Both the position numbers and the translations under genes were made by a program. The notes beneath the pieces were generated by a model. The model had not been told where the DNA came from. It worked only from the letters and a program-made list of their open reading frames with translations, and searched no databases. A stretch of 64,000 bases of DNA from Pseudarthrobacter sp. W1I19 (GTDB taxonomy: Bacteria; Actinomycetota; Actinomycetes; Actinomycetales; Micrococcaceae), in NCBI RefSeq assembly GCF_030817835.1, contig NZ_JAUSZR010000001.1, forward strand, positions 682,001-746,000, given 5' to 3'. Within the stretch, counting starts at the first letter, position 1, and each line of letters begins with the position of its first letter. This document shows positions 16,668 through 24,914 of the stretch, piece by piece.

Positions 16668-18734
16668 ATGGCCGGGAACGAGGTGCGCCTGGCAGATCAT
16701 GGTTTCCTGCCGGCGGAGCTGAACCACAGCCAACCGCCGCACGTCGCGGAGCAGATGGCCGGGCAGCTCAAGGGCACGAACGCGGCGGTCCGCGAACTCC
16801 TCCTGGCACTGTCTGTTGGCTTTGCATTGCCCGGTCCGCTGCCTGCCGACCTGCAGCGGAAAATCGAGGGCGGCGATGTGGAAAGCCTGGACGCCCTGGT
16901 TGAGCGGGCAGAATCAGCCGGTCTGCTGACGCCGGACGGAACAGTAGTAGGGCCGGCACAGCATGCCCTGTTGACAGTTGCCCCCACAACCAGGGTGCAT
17001 GCGCTCCAACGAGAGCTGGTGTCCGCCTACTCTGAGCACGGCCAGCCGCTGGGAGACCTGGCCCGCGAACTGGCTCGCGGCGGGCTCGCCGATCCCCGGG
17101 TTGCGGCCGAGCTGGAACACGCAGGTGACAAGGCGCTGGAACAGGATCCGGGTCTGGCCGCCCAACTGTATGACGAGGCACTGCTGGCGGGAGCGGACGA
17201 GCTGGGCACCGCCGCACGGCGTGCCCAGGCAGCCGTGGGCAACGGGGACCTGGACACCGCCACCCGGATTATCGATACGCTCCTGGTGTCCACTGATCCA
17301 CCGGACGTCCGCCGTGGTGTGGATGTGGCAGCAGCAGTGTGGGCCCAGCGCGGCATGCTGGCCCGGGGCGGGGACGCGTACAGCTGGTTGGGCGCTTCGA
17401 GAGCAGGCACGTCTGCACCGCTTGCTGCCGTCACCATGATCGGCAGTGGCAACGTCCGGGGCGCCAAGTCACTCTTCCGGGCAGATGCTCCACCGGCCGC
17501 TCCCACCTTGCTGGCAGTGGCCCTCGCGGAAACGGGCAAGGGCATCATGGAGTCGCTGGCAGTCGAGCCGCACCGGGCCCTCCCCGTGCTGATCCATGCC
17601 TCGGACATGCTCAACGGTTCAGGGGCGGCGCTTCCCCTCCCGGACACTCCAGCGGCCTTGGCCGCGCTGCTCGCCCTGCACACCGGAGAACCCCATCTGG
17701 CAGAGACAGTTTGCGCGTCAGCTGTGGCGGCGGGCCAGGGCGGAAACGCGGCCAAGCCCAGGCTCTTCCTGCTTCAGGCGTGGTCGGCCATGCAGCAGGA
17801 CAGGCTTGAGGACGCCCGGCTTGCCATCAATGAGGCCTCGAAAGCCAACCATTGGCCGCTGGTCCCCCGGGATGAGTTCATGTGTGCGGCCCTGGAAGTG
17901 GGGATCGCGCGGCGCAATGGTGAAATTCCGCAACTCGTCATGGCCTGGGAGCGGGCGCATGAAGCCATGCTGCATATCTCGGTGGACCTGTACAGCCTCC
18001 TGCCGTGGGGTGAACTGATGATAGCTGCCGCCCGGCTCCGCGAAACCCACCGGGTGGCACACTACCTGGACGAGGCGAACCAGTTGCTGGGGCACTTGGG
18101 CGATCCGCCCCTGTGGGCAGTGCCCTTCCACTGGGCAGCCGTCCAGGCAGCGCTGCTCAGTGACAGCCCGGCAGACCTGGCTCCCCATGCAACGGCCCTG
18201 GCGCGGGCCGCGGGCCACAGCCACCTTGCAGCGGTCTTTGCCGCGGCCGGCAAAGCTTGGGTGACAGTCCTGGCGCGAAAGATCCGTCCCGCGGACGTTG
18301 AAGCTGCGGCGAGGGCCCTGGGCAGGGTGGGAATGCCCTGGGAAGGCGCACGACTGGCCGGACATGCGGCGGCGCGTGCCGAGGAACGCAAGGACATGGT
18401 GCGGCTGCTGTCCTGTGCCCGGGACCTTCACCCGCAGCCAACTGAGGCAGGGAACGGGAAGTCCAGGGTACCGGAGTCCCGCGATGTTCCCGCCACGGGC
18501 ACCAACGGGACGAATCCGGACGGCTCGGGCCTGAGTGACCGGGAAAAGGAAGTGGCCAGGCTGGTGCTTGAGGGCAAGACGTACCGGGAAATCGGGGAGG
18601 CAATCTACATCTCTCCACGGACTGCCGAACACCACATTGCCCGTATGCGGCGCCGCTTGGGCGCCGAAAACCGGTCAGACCTGATGACAAGGCTGCGCCT
18701 GGCACTGGATTCCGAAGATCGCCCAAAGGACTGA
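16668..18734 (+). CDS. Large LuxR-family transcriptional regulator without a visible P-loop
   Basis: A 688-residue protein. The last 70 residues are a clear GerE/LuxR helix-turn-helix (LSDREKEVARLVLEGKTYRE, then ISPRTAEHHIARMRRRLG). The central part is helical, Ala/Leu-rich and resembles the TPR-like sensor region of MalT/LAL regulators, but I find no Walker A motif or ATPase core. The N-terminal 100 residues resemble the winged-helix segment that normally follows a STAND ATPase. It starts right after the Hsp70-like gene and precedes the IniB/IniA/IniC-like genes, so it probably controls them. Mycobacterial iniBAC is likewise controlled by a LuxR-type regulator (IniR). Confidence 0.88.
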   Translation: MAGNEVRLADHGFLPAELNHSQPPHVAEQMAGQLKGTNAAVRELLLALSVGFALPGPLPADLQRKIEGGDVESLDALVERAESAGLLTPDGTVVGPAQHALLTVAPTTRVHALQRELVSAYSEHGQPLGDLARELARGGLADPRVAAELEHAGDKALEQDPGLAAQLYDEALLAGADELGTAARRAQAAVGNGDLDTATRIIDTLLVSTDPPDVRRGVDVAAAVWAQRGMLARGGDAYSWLGASRAGTSAPLAAVTMIGSGNVRGAKSLFRADAPPAAPTLLAVALAETGKGIMESLAVEPHRALPVLIHASDMLNGSGAALPLPDTPAALAALLALHTGEPHLAETVCASAVAAGQGGNAAKPRLFLLQAWSAMQQDRLEDARLAINEASKANHWPLVPRDEFMCAALEVGIARRNGEIPQLVMAWERAHEAMLHISVDLYSLLPWGELMIAAARLRETHRVAHYLDEANQLLGHLGDPPLWAVPFHWAAVQAALLSDSPADLAPHATALARAAGHSHLAAVFAAAGKAWVTVLARKIRPADVEAAARALGRVGMPWEGARLAGHAAARAEERKDMVRLLSCARDLHPQPTEAGNGKSRVPESRDVPATGTNGTNPDGSGLSDREKEVARLVLEGKTYREIGEAIYISPRTAEHHIARMRRRLGAENRSDLMTRLRLALDSEDRPKD

Positions 18735-18744
18735 ATCCCTCAGG

Positions 18745-18817
18745 CCCCTAAACCCCTAACCGGAGGCGCTTCAGTTTCCCAGAGGGAGGACATCGGGTAG
18801 GGGGGAAGGGCCCGATG
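18745..18817 (+). promoter_or_regulatory. Candidate control region of the iniB-like operon
   Basis: The 173-base gap between the LuxR gene and iniB holds CCCCTAA twice, eight bases apart (18745-18751 and 18753-18759). It also has an inverted TAGGGG (18798-18803) and the arms CATCGGG (18791-18797) and CCCGATG (18811-18817), which enclose a G-rich core. These are plausible sites for the adjacent LuxR regulator. No convincing -35/-10 pair was recognised. Confidence 0.35.
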
Positions 18818-18907
18818 CCCGGTCGCGGAGGGACCCGTACGTTTGATGCAAGCCCGGTTGGGACTACGGGGCGCTCCGGCAATTTTCGAGAAGATGAGGA
18901 CAACCAC

Positions 18908-20002
18908 ATGACACTCGCAAACGATCTCGTCCAGTTCCTGATGCACCTCTTCGGCGACCGCCAGGCGGCCCAGGACTTCCTGGACGATCCGGAACGCGCC
19001 CTTGAAGCCCACGGACTGGGGGGTGTCTGCTCGGCGGATGTTGACGCAGCGATGCCGGTTGTCCTGGACTACGCACCCGTTACGGTCAATGCTGCCCGTT
19101 TTGACCGTGACTACAACACGGGCGGCAACAGTGCCACCACGAGCCACAACGGCGGCGGAACCAGCTACACCCCGCCTCCGGCCGGCGGCGGGCATAGTGG
19201 CGGGGACCAAGAGCACGAGGACCATGCACACGCTATCCAGCAGCTCCATCATGTAGTGAACAACTACTCCTACACCTCTACGGTGGACGACCGGGACATC
19301 ATCACCGACTTGTCCGTCAACCAGAATGTCTGGGCCGACGGCGACGTGGAGCAGTGGTTCGACAATGATTCCGTGGTTGCCTCCGGTGACCGGGCCATTG
19401 CGGCCGGCGACGACGCCGATGTTGACGATTCCAACAACATCGAGGATTCCTACTCCACGGACAACTCCGAGGATCATTCGACGGACAACTCCATCCACGC
19501 CGGCCGCGATGCCAGCGTGGGCAATACGGATACGGACATCTACGAGTCCTTCAATACGGACGTTGACATTGATGCCGACCTGGACAACGTCGGGAACACC
19601 GACATCCGCGAGGACAGCTCGACGAACATCGATGTCAGGGATTCCGGCAACGACAACTCCCTGCATGACGTTGGAAACACGGACGTTGATTTCGACAACG
19701 TGGGCAACACCACCGACAACTCGGATCACCGCGTAGATGTAGACCTGGAGGACGTCGGCAACAGCGACAGCTCGTCGAATACCACTATCTCGGACAACGT
19801 GGTTGTCGCCGGGAACGAGGTCACCAAGGTGGAGGACAACGTAGTTATCGCCGACAACACCGTGGACTACACCAATACCGAGGTTGAGGTTGGCGACGTT
19901 GACGCCGACTTCACCACCATCGACGAATCGGTCATCGTGGCAGAGAATGACCTTGACGTCACTACCGCAGTGGCCGCGGATGACGTGATCATCGAGGACT
20001 GA
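18908..20002 (+). CDS. IniB-like protein with acidic Asp/Asn repeat domain
   Basis: A 364-residue protein. The first 55 residues (TLANDLVQFLMHLFGDRQAA, then DFLDDPERALEAHGL) match the N-terminal domain of mycobacterial IniB. After a Gly/Pro-rich linker and a short His/Gln-rich part, residues about 120-364 are highly acidic, with degenerate repeats such as DNVGNTDI, DVGNTDVDFDNVGNTT and DVGNSDSS. These may form an elongated solenoid. No signal peptide or membrane segment is visible. The ATG at 18908 follows GATGAGGACAACCAC. It is followed 20 bases later by an IniA-like GTPase, giving mycobacterial iniBAC gene order. Confidence 0.85.
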   Translation: MTLANDLVQFLMHLFGDRQAAQDFLDDPERALEAHGLGGVCSADVDAAMPVVLDYAPVTVNAARFDRDYNTGGNSATTSHNGGGTSYTPPPAGGGHSGGDQEHEDHAHAIQQLHHVVNNYSYTSTVDDRDIITDLSVNQNVWADGDVEQWFDNDSVVASGDRAIAAGDDADVDDSNNIEDSYSTDNSEDHSTDNSIHAGRDASVGNTDTDIYESFNTDVDIDADLDNVGNTDIREDSSTNIDVRDSGNDNSLHDVGNTDVDFDNVGNTTDNSDHRVDVDLEDVGNSDSSSNTTISDNVVVAGNEVTKVEDNVVIADNTVDYTNTEVEVGDVDADFTTIDESVIVAENDLDVTTAVAADDVIIED

Positions 20003-20022
20003 CCTGAGGCAAAGGACACGCT

Positions 20023-21972
20023 ATGGCAGAAGCCGGACCGGCGAAACCGTCAACACCTGCGACGACTGTGCAACTCGCCGGGCTGGTTAGGCAAGGCCTC
20101 GAACTGACAGGGACCGGAGACCGGCTGGACCTGCGCAAACGCCTCGACCAGACCTTGAGGAGGCTGGAGGACCCCAGCATCCGCGTTATCGTCGTGGGCG
20201 AGTTCAAGCAAGGCAAAAGCAAACTCATCAACGCGCTGGTGAACGCTCCGGCGTGCCCGGTCGCTGATGACATCGCCACGTCCGTCCCCACCGTGGTCCA
20301 GTACGGCGACACCGCCTCCGCGGCCATCCTGGTTCCCAAGGCCGGATCCGATGCCACCGACGAAGCCAATATTGAACGGCGCCCTGTTCCCATTGCAGAC
20401 CTGCCGTCCTATGTTTCCGAGCGCGGCAACCCCGGGAACAGCAAAAAACTCGTGGCGGGCGAGGTGTATTTGCCCCGCAAACTCCTCACGGGCGGGCTCA
20501 CTGTCATTGACTCCCCGGGTGTGGGCGGGCTGAACTCCTCGCATACCCTGACCACCCTCACTGCGCTTCCCACGGCTGATGCCATGCTGCTTGTCTCCGA
20601 TGCCTCCCAGGAGTACACAGAACCGGAACTGCGCTTCCTTCGCCAGGCCATGCGGATCACCCCCAATGTTGTGGGTGTCCTGTCCAAGACGGACCTTTAC
20701 CCCGACTGGCGGCGCGTGGAGGAGATCGACCGCGGCCACCTTGCCCGGGTGGCGCCGGACATTCCCCTGTTCAGCGTCTCCTCCGACCTCCGCCTTGAAG
20801 CCTCCCGCCTGCAGGATGCCGAATTGAACGTGGAGTCCGGCTTCCCCGGGCTGATCGCGCACCTGCGCACCGAAATCGTGGGCAAGGCACAACGGCTCCA
20901 GCGCCGTTCCGTGAGCCAGGACCTGCTGTCCGTCACCGAGCACCTCCGGCTGTCCCTGCAGGCCGAGCTTGCAGCCTTCGAAAACCCGGGAAAAACACCG
21001 GAGATGATTGCCGGCCTCGAAGTGGCCAGGGCGGAAGCCGATGAGCTGCGCAAGCGGTCCGCCCGGTGGCAGATCACGCTCAGCGACGGCATCAGCGACC
21101 TGATCGCGGATATGGAATATGACCTCCGGGACCGCCTGCGCCGGATTCAGCGTGAAGCCGAGGCGGCCATCGACCTGGGTGATCCCGGACCCACCTGGAG
21201 CCAGTTCTCCCAGTGGCTCGAAGAGTGCGCCGCAGCCGCCATCTCGGACACGTTCGTATGGACCAGCGAGCGCGCCCAGTGGCTGGCCGCCCAGGTTGCG
21301 GAGCATTTCGCTGCCGACGAAGTGACCCTGCCAGTACTGCACGTCTCGGACAGCGGCGACGCCCTGGATCCGGTAGACGATATGCCGACGCTGGACAGTG
21401 GAAGGGTCAACCCCCTGCAAAAGGTGCTGATCGGCATGCGCGGGTCCTACGGCGGTGTGCTGATGTTCGGCCTGCTGACGGGCATCTTCGGCATGGCCCT
21501 CATCAACCCCCTGTCCGTGGGCGCCGGGCTGCTGCTGGGGCGCAAAGCATACCGGGAGGACAAGGAAGCCAGGCTGAAGCGGCGCCAGGCCGAGGCCAAA
21601 GCCCTGGTACGCCGCCAACTGGACGACGTCACCTTCCAGGTGGGCAAACAGCTCAAGGACCGGCTGCGGCTGGTCCAGCGCTCCATCCGGGATCATTTCA
21701 CCAACATCGCAGACGAGCACCACCGCTCCCTGGGGGATTCAGTGGCCGCAGCCCAAAAGGCCGCCACCACTTATGCCCTGGAAAAGGAAGTGCGCATCCG
21801 CGAAATCAAAGCGGAGCTGAAGAAGGTCGATGCCCTGGCGCGCGCCGCCGAGGCTGTGGCCGCCGAAGTGGCTGCCGACACAGCGCGGGGCAACTCCGTT
21901 ACCTTGAATCCCCGATCTCCCGCCGCAGCCGGCGCACCGGGGACGTCACCAGCTGTGGCAGGGGCGGGATGA
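20023..21972 (+). CDS. Dynamin-like GTPase, IniA type
   Basis: A 649-residue bacterial dynamin-like protein. The GTPase motifs are GEFKQGKS (G1, residues 59-66), DSPGVGG (G3, 163-169) and LSKTD (G4, about 220-224). Long helical stretches follow. A hydrophobic paddle-like segment lies at about 478-507 (GVLMFGLLTGIFGMALINPL, then GAGLLLG), followed by a coiled-coil-like basic region. Mycobacterial IniA binds and remodels membranes, so a membrane-stress role is likely. The stop overlaps the next GTPase start by four bases (ATGA), as expected for a cooperating pair. Confidence 0.9.
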   Translation: MAEAGPAKPSTPATTVQLAGLVRQGLELTGTGDRLDLRKRLDQTLRRLEDPSIRVIVVGEFKQGKSKLINALVNAPACPVADDIATSVPTVVQYGDTASAAILVPKAGSDATDEANIERRPVPIADLPSYVSERGNPGNSKKLVAGEVYLPRKLLTGGLTVIDSPGVGGLNSSHTLTTLTALPTADAMLLVSDASQEYTEPELRFLRQAMRITPNVVGVLSKTDLYPDWRRVEEIDRGHLARVAPDIPLFSVSSDLRLEASRLQDAELNVESGFPGLIAHLRTEIVGKAQRLQRRSVSQDLLSVTEHLRLSLQAELAAFENPGKTPEMIAGLEVARAEADELRKRSARWQITLSDGISDLIADMEYDLRDRLRRIQREAEAAIDLGDPGPTWSQFSQWLEECAAAAISDTFVWTSERAQWLAAQVAEHFAADEVTLPVLHVSDSGDALDPVDDMPTLDSGRVNPLQKVLIGMRGSYGGVLMFGLLTGIFGMALINPLSVGAGLLLGRKAYREDKEARLKRRQAEAKALVRRQLDDVTFQVGKQLKDRLRLVQRSIRDHFTNIADEHHRSLGDSVAAAQKAATTYALEKEVRIREIKAELKKVDALARAAEAVAAEVAADTARGNSVTLNPRSPAAAGAPGTSPAVAGAG

Positions 21973-23456
21973 CCGCCTCCACCATCGCTGGTGCCGCGGA
22001 CCTTGTCCGGGAAGCGTTGAATGCCTACCGGGAAGACCCCGCTGCTGTGGCAGTACTGCAGGGTTATGCCAGGAGACTGGAAGAACCCCTGCGCATTGCG
22101 GTTGCCGGCATGGTGAAGGCAGGGAAGTCCACCCTCCTGAACGCCATCCTCGGCGAAGAGATAGCGCCCACGGACACCGCAGAGTGCACCCGCATTGTGA
22201 CCTGGTACCGCTACGGCCGCACACCCCGGATCACCCTTTACCCGGCGACGGGCGAACCGCGCAGCCTTCCCGTCAAGCGCGTTGACGGCCGGCTGGTGTT
22301 TGTCCTCGGTGACGCCACGGCGGACGACGTCGACCGGCTGGAAGTGGAGTGGCCGTCACCGGCCCTGCAGGACATGACCCTGATCGACACCCCGGGCATA
22401 GCCTCCCTCTCCACCGATGTGGCCGCACGGTCCACCAGCTTCCTTGCCCCGGAGGACACTCCATCGGAGGCGGACGCGATCATCTACCTGATGCGGCACA
22501 TGCATGCATCCGACCTAAGGTTCCTTGAGTCTTTCAAGGACGCCGAGGCGGGGAGGTCCGGTACTGTCAACGCCCTCGCGGTGCTCTCCAGGGCGGATGA
22601 GGTGGGTGCGGGGAGGATCGATTCCCTCCTCTCCGCTGCGGATATCGCCGAGCGGTATCGCCGGGACCACAACCTGCAGAAACTGGTGTTGGGGGTGGTC
22701 CCGGTGGCCGGACTCCTGGCACAAGGCGCCCGCACCATGCGCCAGCCCGACTTTGAGGCGCTGCGGCTCCTGGCCGGAATGGAACGGGCACCCCGGGAAA
22801 AGCTCCTGTTGTCCGCGGACCGGTTCCTGCGCGTTGCGGGGCCCGAAGGGCTGACGACGGCGGCCCGCGCCTCGCTGCTCGAGAGGTACGGCCTGTTCGG
22901 CATCCGGCTCGCGGCAGTCCTCATCCGCAACGGGTTTACTGATCCCACGCCGCTGGCGCATGAACTGGCCCGGCGAAGCGGGCTGCATCCGCTGCTGGAG
23001 CTGCTGGGGCGCCAGTTCCAGGCCCGCGCCGAGGCCCTCAAGGCCAGAACAACCCTGGTAGGGGTGGAAGCTCTGATGCGCACCTCACCCCGTGAGGGCA
23101 CAGGCCAGCTGGCAGCCGCACTTGAACGGCTGCAGGTCAATGCCCACGAGTTCCGTGAGCTCCGGCTGCTGGCAACCCTTCGAACCACGGGCACACCGCT
23201 GCCCCCTGAGCTGGCCGCCCAAGCGGAGGGCCTGATCGGGGGCCGGGGTGCAGCCTCCCACGCCAGGCTGGGACTGGGCTCCGATGCCGGCCCGGACCAG
23301 CTGGCTTCAGCGGCGCGGCGTTGCCTGGACCAGTGGCGGGCCGTGGCCGAAAACCCGTTGACCGATCGCTCGGCCCTCGACCTGTGCAGGGTGGTCATCC
23401 GCAGCTGCGAAGGCATCCTGGCTGAATGTGGCGGGATGGTGGCACAGTCCGCCTAG
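21969..23456 (+). CDS. Dynamin-like GTPase, IniC type
   Basis: A 495-residue second dynamin-family GTPase, shorter than its partner. G1 is GMVKAGKS (residues 47-54), G3 is DTPG (140-143) and the G4-like motif is LSRADEVG. Unlike the IniA-type protein it has no obvious hydrophobic paddle, so it may act as a soluble partner, as proposed for IniC. The ATG at 21969 lies inside the upstream stop region (ATGA), while longer in-frame extensions would overlap the IniA gene by hundreds of bases. It ends the operon, seven bases from a convergent gene. Confidence 0.88.
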   Translation: MTASTIAGAADLVREALNAYREDPAAVAVLQGYARRLEEPLRIAVAGMVKAGKSTLLNAILGEEIAPTDTAECTRIVTWYRYGRTPRITLYPATGEPRSLPVKRVDGRLVFVLGDATADDVDRLEVEWPSPALQDMTLIDTPGIASLSTDVAARSTSFLAPEDTPSEADAIIYLMRHMHASDLRFLESFKDAEAGRSGTVNALAVLSRADEVGAGRIDSLLSAADIAERYRRDHNLQKLVLGVVPVAGLLAQGARTMRQPDFEALRLLAGMERAPREKLLLSADRFLRVAGPEGLTTAARASLLERYGLFGIRLAAVLIRNGFTDPTPLAHELARRSGLHPLLELLGRQFQARAEALKARTTLVGVEALMRTSPREGTGQLAAALERLQVNAHEFRELRLLATLRTTGTPLPPELAAQAEGLIGGRGAASHARLGLGSDAGPDQLASAARRCLDQWRAVAENPLTDRSALDLCRVVIRSCEGILAECGGMVAQSA

Positions 23457-23463
23457 CGGCTCT

Positions 23464-24072
23464 TTACCGCCGCCCGGAATTCAGCCAGGCATTGACGGAG
23501 GGCATCAGTAAGAACACCAGCCCAACAACCGCCAGCAGGAGATCAAGGCCCCAGAGCAGCACCACATAGCTGCCCGCATCGCCGTCGGGCACCAGGAACG
23601 CAGCCGCCACGAGCAGGACAAGGACATGTCCGGCCAGCAGGAGGAGCAGCGCCCATCTGCCCCAGCCATGCCGGCCCATCACCACGCCCAGCATGGCGGC
23701 CTCAAGCAGGATCACCAGGAGGACAGCCCCGAGGCTGCCCCAGAAGACGATGCCTGTCGCCGTGGTGACAGCTTCCGGGTCCCCGCCCGGCGCCATCCCC
23801 TCCACCACGGGTTTCAGCCGTTGCAGATTGGATTCGCGGGTCATAAAGGATCCGATGAGGACGGCTAACCCCGCAGCGAAGCTGAACAGCCACAGTGTGC
23901 GGGCGGTCCGGACGTTCCGCGGCGCCACCGGGATGGCCGCAATGGGGGCGGGAGCGGTCCAGGACAACCCGGGCCTGGGTGGAGGGGCAGGGGGACCTGG
24001 GGGCGAAGGCGGAACTGCCGCCCCTTCGGGCAGGGTCCGGGGCCTGTCTTCCCCCACAGGATCCTGAGCCAT
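23464..24072 (-). CDS. Membrane protein with Pro-rich N-terminus, unknown function
   Basis: A 202-residue protein. About 45 Pro/Ala-rich residues precede four hydrophobic segments (LWLFSFAAGLAVLIGSFM, IVFWGSLGAVLLVILLEAAM, WALLLLLAGHVLVLLVAAAF, VVLLWGLDLLLAVVGLVFLL). No family is recognised. It starts six bases after the stop of the PLDc_N-domain gene at 24079-24480, so the two are probably co-transcribed. It converges on the dynamin operon. Confidence 0.72.
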   Translation of the reverse strand: MAQDPVGEDRPRTLPEGAAVPPSPPGPPAPPPRPGLSWTAPAPIAAIPVAPRNVRTARTLWLFSFAAGLAVLIGSFMTRESNLQRLKPVVEGMAPGGDPEAVTTATGIVFWGSLGAVLLVILLEAAMLGVVMGRHGWGRWALLLLLAGHVLVLLVAAAFLVPDGDAGSYVVLLWGLDLLLAVVGLVFLLMPSVNAWLNSGRR

Positions 24073-24078
24073 CGGCCC

Positions 24079-24480
24079 CTACTTCAGCCCGTCCGCGTCG
24101 TGTTCGTCGGTTTCGTGCTTGTCCTTGCCGCCGGTAGTGCCGTTGCCTTGGTTTTTCGCCTTGGCATCCAGTTCCTCCTTGAGCTTCTTCAGGCGCTCCG
24201 CTTCCGCCTGGTTGCGCCGGCGGGATTCGAGGTTGCGGAGGAAGTCCGGATCATCGTCCGGAGCGGTGGGATGGCGCTGGCTCTGCTGGGGGGAGGTGCC
24301 GCGTGGCCGGCCGATCAGGAGCCAGAGAATGGCGCCGATGACGGGCAGGACGATCATGACCACAATCCAGGCCGGTTTGGAGATCCCCCGGGTGAGGCGT
24401 CCATCAGTGCGGATCACGTCCACGAGGCCATACACAAAGATGACGAGGACTGCCACGGCCAAAGCCACACGGAGGAGCAT
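24079..24480 (-). CDS. PLDc_N-domain membrane protein
   Basis: A 133-residue protein with two N-terminal helices in the pattern of the phospholipase D-like N-terminal (PLDc_N) domain: LAVAVLVIFVYGLVDVIRTD, then KPAWIVVMIVLPVIGAILWLLIG, ending in the conserved GRPRG. The C-terminal half is charged and coiled-coil-like (ESRRRNQAEAERLKKLKEEL). There is no nuclease domain, so this is the stand-alone form common in actinobacteria, of unknown function. Divergent from the DUF4229 gene. Confidence 0.82.
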   Translation of the reverse strand: MLLRVALAVAVLVIFVYGLVDVIRTDGRLTRGISKPAWIVVMIVLPVIGAILWLLIGRPRGTSPQQSQRHPTAPDDDPDFLRNLESRRRNQAEAERLKKLKEELDAKAKNQGNGTTGGKDKHETDEHDADGLK

Positions 24481-24542
24481 GCCATTAAGTCTATCGTCAG
24501 GAGGCGCGGGGGCCTTCGGCGGGAGGCGGCTAAACTTGAATA

Positions 24543-24854
24543 GTGGCCTTTTTGAAATATTCCCTGATCCGCCTGGCTCTCTTCGCGCCCCTGTTCGTGG
24601 TGTTTATGCTCCTGCAGCTCGGCGTGCTGATGTCCGTCATCTGCGCGGCACTGATCGCCTTCGCCGTGAGCTACCTGTTCTTCCAGAAGCAGCGTGATGC
24701 TGCAGCAGCGGCACTCCACCAGCGTTTCTCAGGCAAGGCCAAGCCGCTCCGCTCAGCGAATGAAGTGCAGGACGCCAACGCCGAGGACGCCCTCCTCGAC
24801 GCCAACCCGGAGATCGCCATCAGCAACGACGCCAAGGATCGCAAAAAGTCCTAG
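24543..24854 (+). CDS. DUF4229-type small membrane protein
   Basis: A 103-residue protein with two membrane helices (YSLIRLALFAPLFVVFMLLQ, then SVICAALIAFAVSYLFF), the conserved FFQKQRD junction and a polar C-terminal tail. This matches the actinobacterial DUF4229 family, often found beside menA as here. The frame opens at GTG 24543. TAAACT (24530-24535) seven bases before it could be a -10 box, which would make the mRNA leaderless. The function is unknown. Confidence 0.8.
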   Translation: MAFLKYSLIRLALFAPLFVVFMLLQLGVLMSVICAALIAFAVSYLFFQKQRDAAAAALHQRFSGKAKPLRSANEVQDANAEDALLDANPEIAISNDAKDRKKS

Positions 24855-24914
24855 GGCTTTCGGCAACCAGCCCGTCCGGCAGCCAGCCCCGCCGGCCAAC
24901 TGTATGGCCGCGGC

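Noticed and set aside
18440..18480. GNGKS resembling a Walker A motif in the LuxR protein
   Set aside because: It lies in the disordered linker just before the HTH and lacks the preceding strand and the Gly/Ala four residues before GK.
20050..21723. 557-codon open frame antisense to the IniA-like GTPase
   Set aside because: It is a codon-position shadow of the GTPase, rich in His/Gly/Gln/Val with no fold-like pattern.
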